From NCBI RefSeq assembly GCF_022788715.1, contig NZ_CP085167.1:741001-805000 (forward strand): DNA of 64,000 bases, in the 5' to 3' direction. Positions 1-8,380 of this stretch are shown here, piece after piece; the first letter of the stretch is position 1, and every line of letters begins with the position of its first letter. The position numbers were made by a program, and so were the translations under genes. The notes under the pieces are model-generated. The model was not told where the DNA came from. It was given only the letters and a program-made list of their open reading frames with translations, and searched no databases. This DNA is from Sulfitobacter sp. DSM 110093. Its GTDB lineage: Bacteria; Pseudomonadota; Alphaproteobacteria; Rhodobacterales; Rhodobacteraceae.

Positions 1-47
1 CTGCCCACGGCGGTACGGGCGGCGGATGCGATGACGACATTGGTCAT
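1..47 (-). CDS. Acetyl-CoA C-acetyltransferase (thiolase), N-terminal fragment
   Basis: Only the first 15 codons and two bases lie in the window; the gene runs off the left edge on the minus strand. The translation begins MTNVVIASAARTAVG, the typical start of biosynthetic thiolases (PhaA/AtoB), which condense two acetyl-CoA to acetoacetyl-CoA for polyhydroxybutyrate or ketone metabolism. A GGAAAG ribosome-binding site lies 7 bases before the ATG. Family membership rests on this short N-terminus alone; the catalytic cysteine region is outside the window. Confidence 0.7.
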   Translation of the reverse strand, partial: MTNVVIASAARTAVG

Positions 48-209
48 GATGTGACTTTCCTCTACCTTGTTGGGCGGGGGCACACCGACACGCGCCATCG
101 TCGGGCGTGGGCGCTCCCGTCCCTCTAAAGGCAGTGATAGCGGATGCGCCACAACGCGGCAACTGAACAGGCAGCACGCTGCCGACATGGCGTTACCCTT
201 TTTTTGCGG

Positions 210-1052
210 TCAGCCTGTGGCGCGCATGCGGTCGAACCCAAGCCAGGCGGGCCGGGTGGTGGGGGCGGCAAAATGGTAGCCCTGCAAACAGTCGACACCC
301 ATCTCGACAAGGACTGCTGCGTCAGCCGCGTTTTCCACGCATTCGGCCACGGTGAGCATGTCGAAATGAGTGGCGATCGACATCAGCGCGGCGGTCAAGG
401 CGCGGTTGTCCGGGTTCGTGGCGATGCCGCGAATAAATTGCCCGTCGAGTTTCAGGATGTCGAAGTAGAAATCCTTGAAATAGCGGATCGCGGTTTGCCC
501 CGCGCCGAAATCATCCATGGCAAAGCAGATGCCATAGGGCTGCAATTGATCCATAAAGTTCGCCACCAGTTCCGGCACCATCATGGCCGAGCTTTCGGTA
601 ATCTCAAGGATCAGCCGTTCTCCCAAAGTTGCATCGCGGGCCAGCCAGTGGCGCAGCACGCGGTTCCATTCGTGATACCCGATGGAGCGGGCCGACATAT
701 TGATCGACAGCCGCAGTCCGGGGTGGTGGTGCAGCGCGTTCAGCCCAAGGCGCAGGGCCAGGACATCCACCTGCCGCCCGGTTTCCGTATCCTCAATCGC
801 TGGCATGAAGTCCTTGGCCGGGATCACACGGCCTGTAGGGTCAAGCAGGCGGATCAAACCTTCATGAAAGGCAATGCGCGTCGGATCGCTGGCCCGCATG
901 ACCGGCTGAAAGGCCAATAAGGTCTGATGGTGTGCCACGGCGTCGCGCACCATTTCCAGCGTCGCGGCATCGCGTTGCGTTACCGCATGATTAAGCGGGC
1001 TGTCCCCACCGGGGGGGATATCGGCGATAGGGCGTTGGAATCGGCGGGGCAC
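210..1052 (-). CDS. EAL-domain cyclic-di-GMP phosphodiesterase
   Basis: A single-domain EAL protein of about 280 residues, predicted to hydrolyse cyclic di-GMP to pGpG in the cytoplasm. The catalytic signature looks intact: the EAL motif appears as HEGLIR, followed by LSINMSA, LEITESS, DDFGAG, LKLDGQF, AECVEN and QGYHFA, which supply the metal ligands and catalytic bases. There is no GGDEF, PAS or membrane segment, so the input signal is unknown. I chose the GTG at 1052 because AAGAAGAG lies 7 bases upstream and the product then starts MPRRF, as I recall for relatives. An in-frame GTG at 1106 would add 18 residues but has no ribosome-binding site. Confidence 0.85.
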   Translation of the reverse strand: MPRRFQRPIADIPPGGDSPLNHAVTQRDAATLEMVRDAVAHHQTLLAFQPVMRASDPTRIAFHEGLIRLLDPTGRVIPAKDFMPAIEDTETGRQVDVLALRLGLNALHHHPGLRLSINMSARSIGYHEWNRVLRHWLARDATLGERLILEITESSAMMVPELVANFMDQLQPYGICFAMDDFGAGQTAIRYFKDFYFDILKLDGQFIRGIATNPDNRALTAALMSIATHFDMLTVAECVENAADAAVLVEMGVDCLQGYHFAAPTTRPAWLGFDRMRATG

Positions 1053-1155
1053 GGCGGTACTCTTCTTTCTGTCCTGCCTAGGGTATGGGCGCAAAGGTGA
1101 TAACACGGTCTTAATCAGCGGTGATTTCCGCGGTGGATCACGCGGGAGGGTTAAG

Positions 1156-1725
1156 ATGCAGCGCTGTGACTGGGCCGGGGATGACCCGATTTACCAAGCC
1201 TACCATGACACCGAATGGGGTGTGCCCGAATATGACAGCCGTGCGTTGTGGGAAAAGCTCATCCTCGATGGGTTTCAAGCCGGGCTAAGCTGGATCACGA
1301 TCCTTAAAAAACGTGACAATTTCCGCGCTGCATTCGCCGGGTTCGATCCGCATCAGATCGCCGAATGGGGCGAGGCGGATGTCACGCGCCTGCTGGGCGA
1401 TCCGGGCATCATCCGCCACCGGGGCAAGATCGAAGCCGCGATCACCAATGCCCGTGCTTGGCAGGAGCTAGAGGCACGCGAGGGCTTTGACAACTTCATG
1501 TGGCGCTATGTGGATGGGGTGCCGTTGCAGCCCGGCTTTGCCACACAGGCTGAGGTGCCGCCGAAAACTGCGCTGTCAGAACAGGTGAGCAAAGACTTGA
1601 AGAAAGCTGGTTTCAAGTTCTGTGGGCCGACGATCACCTATGCGTGGATGGAGGCCTGCGGGCTGGTGAACGATCATATCCTGACCTGCCACCGCCATGG
1701 CCCCTGTGCGGCGATGGCGCGTTAG
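1156..1725 (+). CDS. tag: DNA-3-methyladenine glycosylase I
   Basis: Base-excision repair glycosylase that removes 3-methyladenine from alkylated DNA. The 189-residue length fits the family. The N-terminus RCDWAGDD...YHDTEWG and the C-terminal CHRHGPC hold the Cys/His zinc-snap ligands, and the region around KDLKKAGFKFCGPT is the family's helix-hairpin segment. The ATG is preceded by GGGAGGG with 5-base spacing. It is transcribed away from the EAL gene and stands alone ahead of the rpsD promoter. Confidence 0.93.
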   Translation: MQRCDWAGDDPIYQAYHDTEWGVPEYDSRALWEKLILDGFQAGLSWITILKKRDNFRAAFAGFDPHQIAEWGEADVTRLLGDPGIIRHRGKIEAAITNARAWQELEAREGFDNFMWRYVDGVPLQPGFATQAEVPPKTALSEQVSKDLKKAGFKFCGPTITYAWMEACGLVNDHILTCHRHGPCAAMAR

Positions 1726-1758
1726 GGTAGGGCGTATCGTCTTCGCTGAAATCCCCCG

Positions 1759-1786
1759 TTGACTCCCGGCCATGGCACCGTATAAG
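1759..1786 (+). promoter_or_regulatory. Sigma70-type promoter for rpsD
   Basis: TTGACT (1759-1764), a 16-base spacer and TATAAG (1781-1786), about 108 bases before the rpsD start. The intervening leader is GC-rich and could carry S4 feedback control, but I do not recognise a specific structure. Confidence 0.65.
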
Positions 1787-1893
1787 CGCCCCTTCATTGG
1801 TGTTGGTGGACCCCGCAAGGGGAATCCTGTCGGGCTTCGGCCAAAGGACAACGCCCTTTACCGCCCCTCGGGGCCTTATAAAGGAGAACAGCC

Positions 1894-2514
1894 GTGACCA
1901 AACGCACAGCTGCCAAGCACAAACTAGACCGCCGCATGGGCGAAAACATCTGGGGCCGTCCAAAATCCCCAGTGAACCGTCGTGAATACGGCCCCGGCCA
2001 GCACGGCCAGCGCCGTAAGGGCAAGATTTCCGATTTCGGTATCCAGTTGCGCGCCAAGCAGAAGCTCAAGGGCTACTACGGCGACCTGACCGAAAAGCAG
2101 TTCCGCCGCATCTATGGCGAAGCCGAGCGTGTCAAAGGCGATACAGGTGAAAACTTGATCGGTCTTCTGGAGCGTCGTCTGGACGCCGTTGTGTACCGCG
2201 CCAAGTTCGTTGCGACCGTTTTCGCCGCGCGCCAGTTCGTGAACCACGGCCACGTTCGTGTGAACGGCAAGAAAGTGAACATCCCCTCCTACCGCGTGAA
2301 AGAGGGTGACGTGATCGAAGTGCGTGACCGTTCCAAGCAGTTGGCTTCCGTTCTCGAAGCGGTTCAGCTGCCCGAGCGTGACGTGCCTGACTACCTTGAG
2401 ACGGATCACTCTAAACTGACAGCAACCTTCGTGCGCACACCGAGCCTTGGCGACGTGCCGTACCCCGTTGTCATGGAGCCGAACCTCGTCGTGGAATTCT
2501 ACGCGAAGAACTAA
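1894..2514 (+). CDS. rpsD: 30S ribosomal protein S4
   Basis: Primary 16S rRNA-binding protein that nucleates assembly of the small-subunit body. The 206-residue product has the S4 N-terminal domain (to about residue 95) and then the S4 RNA-binding domain, with [12 protein letters not shown] and [20 protein letters not shown]. Translation starts at GTG with a strong AAGGAG 7 bases upstream; no ATG fits the conserved [13 protein letters not shown] start. As in many alphaproteobacteria it is a single-gene unit outside the large ribosomal operons, with its own promoter and terminator. Codon use is that of a highly expressed gene. Confidence 0.98.
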   Translation: MTKRTAAKHKLDRRMGENIWGRPKSPVNRREYGPGQHGQRRKGKISDFGIQLRAKQKLKGYYGDLTEKQFRRIYGEAERVKGDTGENLIGLLERRLDAVVYRAKFVATVFAARQFVNHGHVRVNGKKVNIPSYRVKEGDVIEVRDRSKQLASVLEAVQLPERDVPDYLETDHSKLTATFVRTPSLGDVPYPVVMEPNLVVEFYAKN

Positions 2515-2537
2515 GTTTCTTCGCCAGTCGACAATCG

Positions 2538-2573
2538 AAAGGCCGCGTAGTGCAGACTGCGCGGCCTTTTTCT
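2538..2573 (+). terminator. Rho-independent terminator of rpsD
   Basis: A 10-bp perfect stem (AAAGGCCGCG with CGCGGCCTTT), a 12-base loop and a TTTTTCT tail, 23 bases after the rpsD stop. Confidence 0.85.
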
Positions 2574-2702
2574 TTGCGCAGGGCAGGGCTGGGGCGCAGC
2601 GATGCAACAGACTGCTGGGCGGAAGCGCGGATGCAGAATGATTCTGGCATCACCGCTGTCGCCCCGATAGAAGGGCGGCAGTAGCGTGAGGAAAAGAGCG
2701 AG

Positions 2703-3785
2703 ATGACACAGATCGCACCGCAACCGGGCATTATGGAGATTGACCTTTACCAAGGGGGTGCGGCGCATGTCGCGGGCCTTGATAACGTGGTCAAACTCAG
2801 CTCGAACGAAAACCCGCTGGGGCCAAGCCCTGCCGCCGTCGAAGCCTACCGCCGCGCGGCCTATGACCTGCATCGCTATCCGTCTTCCGATCATAGCGCG
2901 CTACGCGCCGCCATCGCCGAGGTACTGGGCCTTGATGCGTCGCGGATCATCTGCGGCGCGGGCTCGGATGAAATCATCGCCTTCCTTTGCCAAGCCTATG
3001 CCGGACCGGGGACCGAAGTGGTGCACACCGAACACGGCTTTGCCATGTACCGCATCTCTGCCCTCGCCGCCGGGGCCACGCCTGTTGAGGTGCCTGAGTG
3101 TGAGCGGGTCACTGATGTGGATGCGATCCTTGCCGCCTGTTCCGATGCGACGCGGCTGGTGTTCATTGCCAACCCCAACAACCCCACCGGCACGATGATT
3201 GGTCTGGCAGAGATTGAGCGGCTGGCTGATGGGCTGCCGCCGCAGGCGCTCTTGGTGCTCGACGGAGCCTATGCCGAATATGTCGAGGGTTATGACGGCG
3301 GGGCCGAGCTGGTCGACCGCCGCGACAACGTGGTGATGACGCGGACGTTCTCCAAGCTTTATGGTCTGGGCGGTCTTCGGATCGGCTGGGGTTATGGACC
3401 CGCCCATGTGATCGACGTGCTCAACCGCGTGCGGGGGCCGTTCAACCTCTCGCAGGCAGCACTTGCTGCTGCCGAGGCTGCGATCAGGGACCGCGCTTAT
3501 ACCGACCATTGCCGGGCCGAGAATGCCCGCTGGCGCACATGGCTCGCCGATGCGCTGGCCGAAATTGGCGTGCCGTCGGATGTTTCTTGTGCCAATTTCG
3601 TGTTGGCACGTTTCGCCAATCAGGCCGAAGCCGAGGCCTGTGACGACTACCTCAAGTCCCAAGGGCTGATCGTGCGGCGCGTGGCGGGGTATAACCTGCC
3701 GCAATGCCTGCGCATCACCGTCGGGGATGAAAGCGCCTGCCGCCGCGTGGTTCATGCTGTGCGGCAGTTCAAGGGGGTGCGCTGA
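2703..3785 (+). CDS. hisC: Histidinol-phosphate / aromatic aminotransferase
   Basis: A fold-type I PLP aminotransferase of 360 residues. Visible motifs are [11 protein letters not shown], the PLP-phosphate region [15 protein letters not shown] near 158, LDGAYAEY, the Schiff-base lysine in TRTFSKLYG (about K218) and the substrate arginine in GLRIGW. HisC converts imidazole-acetol phosphate to histidinol phosphate. Because it is translationally coupled to tyrC (TGATG overlap), the enzyme probably also, or mainly, transaminates prephenate or phenylpyruvate-type ketoacids. A GAGGAAAAG ribosome-binding site precedes the ATG. Which substrate dominates cannot be read from the sequence. Confidence 0.9.
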   Translation: MTQIAPQPGIMEIDLYQGGAAHVAGLDNVVKLSSNENPLGPSPAAVEAYRRAAYDLHRYPSSDHSALRAAIAEVLGLDASRIICGAGSDEIIAFLCQAYAGPGTEVVHTEHGFAMYRISALAAGATPVEVPECERVTDVDAILAACSDATRLVFIANPNNPTGTMIGLAEIERLADGLPPQALLVLDGAYAEYVEGYDGGAELVDRRDNVVMTRTFSKLYGLGGLRIGWGYGPAHVIDVLNRVRGPFNLSQAALAAAEAAIRDRAYTDHCRAENARWRTWLADALAEIGVPSDVSCANFVLARFANQAEAEACDDYLKSQGLIVRRVAGYNLPQCLRITVGDESACRRVVHAVRQFKGVR

Positions 3786-4705
3786 TGGCACAGGTTTATG
3801 ACAGGGTCGCCCTGATCGGGCTAGGGCTGATTGCGTCGTCGCTGTTTTGGGCGATGAAACGCGGTGGTCTGGCGGGCGAAATCACAGGCTATGCCCGCAG
3901 CGATGAGACCCGCGCCACCGCGCGCGAGATCGGCCTTTGCGACCGCGTCTGCGACAGCGCCGCCGAAGCCGTTAAGGAGGCCGATCTGGTGGTGCTCTGC
4001 GTACCGGTGGGCGTCATGGGGGCCGTCGCCGCTGAAATCGCGCCGCATCTGGCCCCCGGTGCCACGGTGACGGATGTAGGTTCGGTCAAGGCCGACGTGA
4101 TCGCGCAGGTGGGGCCGCATCTGCCCGAAGGCGTGCATTTCATCCCCGCGCACCCGCTGGCAGGGACCGAGCATTCCGGCCCGCGTAGTGGCTTTGCCGA
4201 GCTTTTCGACAACCGTTGGTGTCTGCTGGTCCCGGTCGAGGGGACAGACAAGGACGCCATCGCCCGGCTGCGTGCGCTCTGGGAAGGGGCGGGCGCCAAT
4301 GTCGAAGAGATGGACGCCGAGCATCACGATCTGGTGCTTGCGGTTACCTCTCATGCGCCGCACCTCATCGCCTATACGATGGTGGGCGTGGCCGACGACC
4401 TGCGCCGGGTGACCGACAGCGAAGTCATCAAATATTCCGCCGCCGGTTTTCGGGACTTCACCCGGATTGCAGCGAGCGATCCGACCATGTGGCGCGATGT
4501 TTTTCTAACCAACAAGGACGCCACGCTGGAAATCCTTGGCCGTTTCACCGAAGAACTTTTCGCCCTGCAACGCGCCATTCGCACGGGCGACGGCGATCAT
4601 CTGCACGCCTATTTCACCCGGACCCGCGCGATCCGGCGCGGCATTATTGAGGCGGGGCAAGATACCGATGCGCCCGATTTTGGCCGGGGCGCACGCAAGG
4701 CATGA
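3785..4705 (+). CDS. tyrC: Prephenate/arogenate (cyclohexadienyl) dehydrogenase
   Basis: NAD(P)-dependent oxidative decarboxylation of prephenate or arogenate on the tyrosine pathway. The 306-residue product has an N-terminal Rossmann motif GLGLIASS (residues 11-18), the acidic beta2 turn, and the family motif AHPLAGTEHSGP around residue 120. The C-terminal helical dimerisation domain follows. No ACT regulatory or chorismate mutase domain is present. The start codon overlaps the hisC stop by one base and the stop overlaps the next start by four, so the three genes form one operon. Confidence 0.92.
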   Translation: MAQVYDRVALIGLGLIASSLFWAMKRGGLAGEITGYARSDETRATAREIGLCDRVCDSAAEAVKEADLVVLCVPVGVMGAVAAEIAPHLAPGATVTDVGSVKADVIAQVGPHLPEGVHFIPAHPLAGTEHSGPRSGFAELFDNRWCLLVPVEGTDKDAIARLRALWEGAGANVEEMDAEHHDLVLAVTSHAPHLIAYTMVGVADDLRRVTDSEVIKYSAAGFRDFTRIAASDPTMWRDVFLTNKDATLEILGRFTEELFALQRAIRTGDGDHLHAYFTRTRAIRRGIIEAGQDTDAPDFGRGARKA

Positions 4706-5496
4706 AGGGCTGGGCTGTCCTGCCGCTGATTGTGCTGGGGCAGATGGCCCTGGCCGCGGGGCCGGACAGTTCGCAACGCCCGGTGCCGCGGGATGATGGC
4801 GATACGCTGCCGGTGATCGTTGTCCCCTCGGGCGCGATTGAACAGCCCAAACGTGACCCTGCGGCCCGAGCTGCTGCCGAGGGTGGTCGCGGGCTAGAAT
4901 CCTCTTCTCGGCCCTTTCTGCGCAGCCGCAAGGTTGAGAAAGCCGCCCGCGCGCGCCAGCAGATGCTGGCCAAAGGGGCGGTTTGCGGCGATCTGGCGAT
5001 CCAAGGCGAGCCGGTGGGCCGGGTGCCGGGCAAGATCAGCGGTTGCGGGATCGAGAACGCAGTCAAGGTGCGCTCGGTCTCTGGTATCAAGCTCAGCAAC
5101 GCCGCAGTGATGGATTGCACGACGGCCAAGGCGCTCGATACATGGGTGCGGCAATCGGCGGTGCCCGCTTTGGCAGGGCAGGGCGGCGGCTTGAAGGAGC
5201 TGCGGGTCGCGGCGCATTACGCCTGTCGCACGCGCAACAACCGTAAGGGCGGCAAAATTTCAGAACACGGCAAGGGCCGAGCGATCGACATTTCCGGGTT
5301 TGAACTGGCGGATGGCAGCACGATCACTGTGCTTAAGGGATGGCGGGCGCGGCGCAGCAGCAAGGCGATGCGGCGGATGCACCGGGGCGCATGTGGCCCG
5401 TTCGGCACCGTACTTGGCCCTGAATCCGACCGTTTCCACCAAGACCATTTTCATTTCGACACGGCGCGGTATCGCAGCGGCAGTTATTGCCGTTGA
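4702..5496 (+). CDS. Extensin-like family secreted protein
   Basis: A 264-residue exported protein. Residues 1-18 (KGWAVLPLIVLGQMALAA) form a signal peptide, followed by a variable charged linker and then the extensin-like C-terminal domain (PF06904 type). The conserved core reads ACRTRNN near 175, SEHGKGRAIDISGF, and HQDHFHFDTA near the end. These His/Asp residues resemble the metal site of D,D-/L,D-peptidase-like folds, so a cell-wall role is plausible but unproven. ATGA coupling to tyrC makes it an operon member without an obvious metabolic link. Confidence 0.85.
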   Translation: MKGWAVLPLIVLGQMALAAGPDSSQRPVPRDDGDTLPVIVVPSGAIEQPKRDPAARAAAEGGRGLESSSRPFLRSRKVEKAARARQQMLAKGAVCGDLAIQGEPVGRVPGKISGCGIENAVKVRSVSGIKLSNAAVMDCTTAKALDTWVRQSAVPALAGQGGGLKELRVAAHYACRTRNNRKGGKISEHGKGRAIDISGFELADGSTITVLKGWRARRSSKAMRRMHRGACGPFGTVLGPESDRFHQDHFHFDTARYRSGSYCR

Positions 5497-5504
5497 GGCC
5501 CGGT

Positions 5505-6512
5505 TTAAGGTTGGATCAACCGAGGTGCCGCGCCAAGTGGGATGCCCGCCAGCACCATCTGCCCCTCGGCAAAAACCAGATCAAGATCAAGTCCCCCGGG
5601 CGTGCCGCCGCGTGCCTCAAGCAACCGCAACATGGTATTAACCTGACCGCGCATGGACGGCGGCAGAAAACCTGAACGTTCGCCTGCGTCAAGCAGCCGG
5701 GGCCAATTGGTAACGCGCAGGCTCAAAACCCCATCGGGAATGCCCTGCGCGTCAAAGGTCAGCGCCCCTTCGGTGGCCAGCGCCACATCGCCCCACGCGG
5801 CATCGACACTCTCAACCGTCAGCGCCTCAATCTGCGGCAGGGGGTCACCCATCGCGCTATGGCGGTCCAGCGCGCGGGCAAAGGTCACGGCCATCCGCGC
5901 TGACAGGATTGGCTGCCCGCCGGGTTGGGCAATTGGCTCGCCCAACACCCTGCGGAGCAGCGGGCCGGGGGTGATCCTGCCCGGCAGCACCGCGATGTTA
6001 TACTCATTCGCCGCGTCGGAGGATTGTGTGACCCGCAGACGCGATTCTTCGGCCTCTAGCAAAAGCCCGTCGGGACCATTGACCTCCAGATACGTGCTGC
6101 GGGCCTCTATCTGCTCAAGTTGCAGTGATAGGCCGGGATGCAGGTCTAGATCCGCCTGCATATTGCGCATGTTCAAAACCAAGGGCAGCGCACCGGCTGG
6201 GAAAGCTGCTTGGGCCACGGGGGCCCGTGCCGACAGGTCACCGGGCCACCAGACAGGGGCAGAAAGATCAAGCTGCGGCGCTTCAAATGCAATGCTCTGG
6301 TTCGGTTCAGCCACTGAAAGACCGCTCAGCCGGTTTTGCAGGGTTAGCGGAAAACCTGCTTTGCCGATATCTTTGAGCGTCACATCCCAACCCGCCGCAC
6401 GACGACTGTCGAGCAACGCGTTCACTGTGCTTTGCATCTGCGTCGTGGCGGCGGCCCACCACGCGCCGCAAAGCGCCACGAGCAGAATCAGCAACCAAAC
6501 CAGTTTACGCAT
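5505..6512 (-). CDS. DUF2125 family envelope protein
   Basis: A 335-residue protein with an N-terminal hydrophobic segment (LVWLLILLVALCGAWWAAAT, about 4-23) that acts as signal peptide or anchor, followed by a mostly beta periplasmic domain. The pattern GWDVTLKDIGKAGFPLTLQ is characteristic of DUF2125, an alphaproteobacterial family resembling AsmA/intermembrane lipid-transport beta-taco proteins. Function is unknown. It converges on the extensin gene with only 8 bases between the stops, and is divergent from the gamma-glutamylcyclotransferase gene. Confidence 0.85.
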   Translation of the reverse strand: MRKLVWLLILLVALCGAWWAAATTQMQSTVNALLDSRRAAGWDVTLKDIGKAGFPLTLQNRLSGLSVAEPNQSIAFEAPQLDLSAPVWWPGDLSARAPVAQAAFPAGALPLVLNMRNMQADLDLHPGLSLQLEQIEARSTYLEVNGPDGLLLEAEESRLRVTQSSDAANEYNIAVLPGRITPGPLLRRVLGEPIAQPGGQPILSARMAVTFARALDRHSAMGDPLPQIEALTVESVDAAWGDVALATEGALTFDAQGIPDGVLSLRVTNWPRLLDAGERSGFLPPSMRGQVNTMLRLLEARGGTPGGLDLDLVFAEGQMVLAGIPLGAAPRLIQP

Positions 6513-6578
6513 CTTGATAGCCCTTCAAATCGTGCTTCAGATGCGGTTTACCGAAGGCCAATAGAAAGGACCAGCAGC

Positions 6579-7109
6579 ATGACAATGTGGGTATTCGGCT
6601 ATGGCAGCCTATTGTGGAACCCCGGTTTCGAGGTGGCGGAAAGCGTGATCGCCACGCTGCCGGGCTATGCGCGGTCGTTCTGCATGCGCTCGATCCACCA
6701 CCGCGGCACGGTCGAACAGCCGGGGCTGGTGTTGGCGCTGGACGAATCTGTCCGCTCTGCCTGCGAAGGCATGGCGATGCGCGTGACCGATGGGCATGAG
6801 GCGCAAACGCTGGACTATCTGCGCGAACGTGAGTTGATCTCCTCGGCCTATGTGGAGAAAAACCTCACCGTGCATCTGACCGATGGCCGCGACGTGGAGG
6901 CGGTGACCTATGTGATCGACGCGGCGCATGACCAATACTGCGGCGGCTTGCCCCTAGAAGAACAGGCCCGGATCATTGCCCGCGCCGTAGGCGGACGCGG
7001 GCCAAATACCGAGTATTTAATCAACACCGCCGTGCATCTTTCTGATGTGGGCTTGCATGACCCCGCGTTGGAGTGGTTGCATGACCGTGTAAGGGCTTTG
7101 GCCTCATAA
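6579..7109 (+). CDS. Gamma-glutamylcyclotransferase (ChaC-like)
   Basis: A 176-residue ChaC/BtrG-fold enzyme that cleaves gamma-glutamyl dipeptides or glutathione to 5-oxoproline. It begins MTMWVFGYGSLLWNPGF; the YGSL substrate-binding loop is diagnostic, and the acid/base Glu is expected in the ERELISSAYVEK segment (the catalytic Glu in ChaC lies in a similar motif). The start at 6579 is supported by AGAAAGGA 8 bases upstream; upstream in-frame codons give non-homologous sequence that overlaps the divergent DUF2125 start. Probably monocistronic. Confidence 0.92.
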   Translation: MTMWVFGYGSLLWNPGFEVAESVIATLPGYARSFCMRSIHHRGTVEQPGLVLALDESVRSACEGMAMRVTDGHEAQTLDYLRERELISSAYVEKNLTVHLTDGRDVEAVTYVIDAAHDQYCGGLPLEEQARIIARAVGGRGPNTEYLINTAVHLSDVGLHDPALEWLHDRVRALAS

Positions 7110-7113
7110 AAAC

Positions 7114-7142
7114 TTGGCAACTCCGCGCCGTTTCAGTGTAAG
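7114..7142 (+). promoter_or_regulatory. Putative sigma70 promoter for the motor pair
   Basis: TTGGCA (7114-7119), a 17-base spacer and TGTAAG (7137-7142), 38 bases before the start of the MotA-like gene. The hexamers are moderate matches only. Confidence 0.4.
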
Positions 7143-7180
7143 CTGCGCCGAGAGCAGAACAAAGGGTCAGGAAAGGCCGC

Positions 7181-8380
7181 ATGGCACAGCCAGACCGCAA
7201 GGCAAAACCGCAGTTTTCACAACCGGTGCGTCAGATTTCTCTGATGCTGATCGTATTGGCATTGACCGGCGTAGGCGCTTTTTTGGCGCTGCCCAGTGTG
7301 CTGCCGATCTTTGCCGCGAACCCATGGCTTAATGGGGTCATCATCTTTGTTTTCGTCGTCGGCGTGCTGGCCTGTTTCTATCAGGTGACGCAGCTTATCG
7401 GCTCGGTCCGCTGGATCGAGGATTTCGCTGCTGACAACTCCGAACCAGATGCGCAGCCGCCGCAACTTCTGGCCCCCTTGGCATCGCTTCTGCGCCAGCG
7501 TGGCGCGCGGATGCAGGTGAGCACGGCCTCGACCCGGTCGATCCTTGATTCTGTCGCCTCGCGTATCGACGAAGTGCGGGAGATCACGCGCTATATCGTC
7601 AACATGCTGATTTTCCTCGGACTTCTCGGTACCTTCTACGGGCTTGCCACGACGGTGCCTGCGGTTGTCGATACGATCCGCTCGCTGGCCCCGGGTGAGG
7701 GGGAGGCGGGCGTCGATGTCTTTGGCCGCCTGATGACCGGGCTTGAGGCGCAGCTGGGCGGCATGGGCGTGGCGTTCGGCTCATCGCTTTTGGGGCTTGC
7801 GGGCTCACTCGTCGTAGGGCTGCTGGAGCTTTTCGCGGGCCACGGGCAGAACCGGTTTTATCAAGAGTTGGAAGATTGGCTGAGTTCCATCACGCGGGTC
7901 GGTCTGACCTCCGGGGACGATGTGGGCGACCAGAACATCATGGCCAGCGTGATGGATCAGATGGTCGAACAGATGGGCGAGATGCAGCAGATGTTCACCC
8001 AATCCGATATCAGTCGCGCCATGGTGGACGACAAGCTGGGCAAGCTTGCCGATGCCGTGGACCGGATGACCACAAGGATGGAGCGTGAAGATCCCACAGG
8101 CCCGGCGTTGACGCGGGTGGCCGAAGGGCAAGAGCGTCTTGTCTCGGTTCTTGAGGGGCAGGTCGCGGGCGAGGGGATCGATGCGGAAAGCCGGATGCGG
8201 CTACGCTCTATCGACGTCCAGATGCTGCGCATTCTGGAAGAGATTTCTGCCGGGCGGCAGGAAACCATGGCCGAGCTTCGCAAGGATATTTCACTGCTGG
8301 CCAAGGCGCTTTCGGGTCAACGCGCGCCGGATGCACGCCGCTTGCGCGCCGGTGAAGCACCCGGTGGCGGGGACCAGTAA
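7181..8380 (+). CDS. MotA/TolQ/ExbB-like proton-channel subunit
   Basis: A 399-residue inner-membrane protein with four hydrophobic segments (about 19-40, 48-69, 139-159 and 192-217). The third and fourth match the MotA/TolQ/ExbB channel helices: FLGLLGTFYGLATTV and MGVAFGSSLLGLAGSLVVGL carry the conserved small/polar faces. A cytoplasmic amphipathic tail (about 240-385) is predicted to be helical or coiled coil. The stop overlaps the next start (TAATG), so it is made together with the MotB-like partner. By analogy it uses ion flow to move or energise the partner. The family is uncharacterised; the tail recalls ZorA of Zorya defence, but no Zorya effector genes are nearby. Confidence 0.85.
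   Translation: MAQPDRKAKPQFSQPVRQISLMLIVLALTGVGAFLALPSVLPIFAANPWLNGVIIFVFVVGVLACFYQVTQLIGSVRWIEDFAADNSEPDAQPPQLLAPLASLLRQRGARMQVSTASTRSILDSVASRIDEVREITRYIVNMLIFLGLLGTFYGLATTVPAVVDTIRSLAPGEGEAGVDVFGRLMTGLEAQLGGMGVAFGSSLLGLAGSLVVGLLELFAGHGQNRFYQELEDWLSSITRVGLTSGDDVGDQNIMASVMDQMVEQMGEMQQMFTQSDISRAMVDDKLGKLADAVDRMTTRMEREDPTGPALTRVAEGQERLVSVLEGQVAGEGIDAESRMRLRSIDVQMLRILEEISAGRQETMAELRKDISLLAKALSGQRAPDARRLRAGEAPGGGDQ

Noticed and set aside
67..279. 70-codon plus-strand frame at the left end
   Set aside because: It overlaps the EAL gene end antisense and has a random-looking, Arg/Gly-rich product.
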